Shown here one piece after another: positions 5,515 through 6,324 of a stretch of DNA of 6,324 nucleotides (its first letter is position 1; each line of letters opens with the position of its first letter). The position numbers were made by a program, and so were the translations under genes. Under the pieces are notes generated by a model. It searched no databases, was not told where the DNA came from, and worked only from the letters and a program-made list of their open reading frames with translations. This DNA comes from an uncultured Isosphaeraceae bacterium (GTDB lineage Bacteria; Planctomycetota; Planctomycetia; Isosphaerales; Isosphaeraceae), in NCBI GenBank assembly GCA_937907405.1, contig CALCIC010000765.1, forward strand, positions 1 through 6,324, in the 5' to 3' direction.

Positions 5515-6174
5515 CTACGATCGCTTCTGATGCGCGCCGTCGGCCGCGACCGTCGCTCGTACTTCGAGGTGCTTCGAGCCCGTCTCGACCGCGCCGCCCG
5601 GATACCACAACGATGCCGGCTCTTTCCTCACCCGCGAGAGCCTGGTGATCGGGGTGTACCATTGCCGTTCCACCACCAGGGTTTCGACCCGGTCGTACTT
5701 CGGCTCGCCGAGGATGCCCGAAACGGGGCCCTCCGGGATGACCTCCTCCGGGCCGAAACGCGCCTGCAAGTCCTGGCTCGCCTGCGTCTTCGCATGAATC
5801 GCCAGGGATCGACTGACCGCCCGGGAGTAGTAAGGGATCGACGTGTAATCCCCCTGCACCAGCGACAGGAAGTTGACGAAGAGAATGAGCGCGGCGACCG
5901 TCATCGACCAGCGAAACACGTCGAAGGCCCGATCCGACCGGCAGGTCACGCCGACGACCAGAACGGCGATCATCGGCAGGGCCCACTCGACGACGGGCGC
6001 CCCCCTGGCGGAGAGGAGCAACCCGCTTATGACTCCGAGCACAAGGAACGGCGACGTCGCGGCCAGCACCGCCCCCATCGATCGCGTGGTGCGTCCTCGA
6101 TACCGAACGGCGCAACCGACCGTGGCGACGACCACGGCCGCGAGCAGGAAGAGATGGAGATCGACTTGCATCAT
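5515..6174 (-). CDS. Orphan four-helix membrane protein with C-terminal domain
   Basis: I do not recognise this 219-residue protein. Hydrophobic segments lie near residues 7-24, 36-54, 61-78 and 88-106. Arg-rich loops follow segment 1 (RYRGRTTR, 24-31) and segment 3 (CRSDRAF), so by the positive-inside rule the N terminus and the roughly 110-residue C-terminal part should face out of the cytoplasm. The C-terminal part is polar, with QGDYTSIPYYSRAVSR (107-122) just after the last helix and a mixed-strand stretch at 158-206, and no known catalytic motif. Two tandem ATGs open the gene; AAGGGGGG (6180-6187) lies 5 bases before the first and 8 before the second, so the second (6171) is also possible. 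The gene is alone, with a REP-like element 51 bases past its stop. No promoter could be assigned. Confidence 0.78.
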   Translation of the reverse strand: MMQVDLHLFLLAAVVVATVGCAVRYRGRTTRSMGAVLAATSPFLVLGVISGLLLSARGAPVVEWALPMIAVLVVGVTCRSDRAFDVFRWSMTVAALILFVNFLSLVQGDYTSIPYYSRAVSRSLAIHAKTQASQDLQARFGPEEVIPEGPVSGILGEPKYDRVETLVVERQWYTPITRLSRVRKEPASLWYPGGAVETGSKHLEVRATVAADGAHQKRS

Positions 6175-6324
6175 CAGAACCCCCCTTGCCTTGCCGAGTT
6201 GTAGCTCTACTGTAACGCTTCTCCAGGACGTTCGACGCGACCTCTCGCCCGCCGTCGCATGACGACCGAATACCAGCCCGACGCGCCAGAGGAAATTTCA
6301 TTTATGCCGTAAGTCGTTTGTTTC
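6175..6324. other. Right-edge flank without a gene
   Basis: Apart from the ribosome site, this stretch holds no supported gene. Its last 35 bases are clearly more AT-rich than the rest and include the 8-base palindrome GAAATTTC (6292-6299), so a promoter may lie here for the minus-strand gene or for one beyond the edge. TACAGT with a poor -35 (TCGAAC, 15-base spacing) on the minus strand is too weak to call. Confidence 0.35.
6180..6187 (-). promoter_or_regulatory. Ribosome binding site before tandem ATG codons
   Basis: The minus strand reads AAGGGGGG, then five bases, then ATGATG. Spacing suits the second ATG (8 bases) slightly better than the first (5 bases). The two starts differ by one Met and cannot be separated further by eye. 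Confidence 0.45.

Noticed and set aside
5357..6301. 314-codon minus-strand frame overlapping the 5515-6174 gene
   Set aside because: The alternative frame gives Arg/Gly-rich sequence, whereas the chosen frame has four clean membrane segments and a ribosome site.
1..6324. tRNA, rRNA, CRISPR array, insertion sequence or phage genes
   Set aside because: No cloverleaf-like segment, regularly spaced direct repeats, transposase motifs or terminal inverted repeats with target duplications were found by eye.

Overview
The window is GC-rich bacterial chromosomal DNA holding six convincing protein genes and several short noncoding gaps. The gene families, loose spacing, stand-alone genes and two lineage-type orphan membrane proteins would fit a planctomycete of the Isosphaeraceae type. 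That placement is an impression from overall character, not from a marker gene.

Layout from left to right. Positions 1-135 are a left flank with a terminator-like hairpin and a possible -10 element. At 136-777 (+) is an orphan multi-pass membrane protein. It converges on a minus-strand series that reads, in order of transcription: a glutamine-hydrolysing asparagine synthase (5197-3188), a PaiB-like FMN-binding protein (3051-2419), a DoxX-family membrane protein (2245-1793) and an exported glycerophosphodiester phosphodiesterase (1692-877). The gaps between these four are 136, 173 and 100 bases, so they are co-directional but not tightly coupled. Upstream, after a 317-base noncoding gap with a REP-like palindromic element, lies a second orphan membrane protein (6174-5515, -). 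The right edge (6175-6324) holds no gene.

Functionally the window is mostly housekeeping or accessory metabolism: asparagine synthesis or another Gln-dependent amidation, a flavin-binding regulator-like protein, a DoxX membrane protein and phosphodiester breakdown outside the cytoplasm. I see no pathway linking all of them, and no tRNA, rRNA, CRISPR array, insertion sequence or phage gene.

The least explained features are noncoding. The paiB-doxX gap has a four-arm set of CGTGGG/CCCACG segments that could fold in mutually exclusive ways, like an attenuator. The gap upstream of asnB has a double-hairpin REP-like repeat with a distant 12-base inverted partner. Neither proves a new system; both are specific enough to test.
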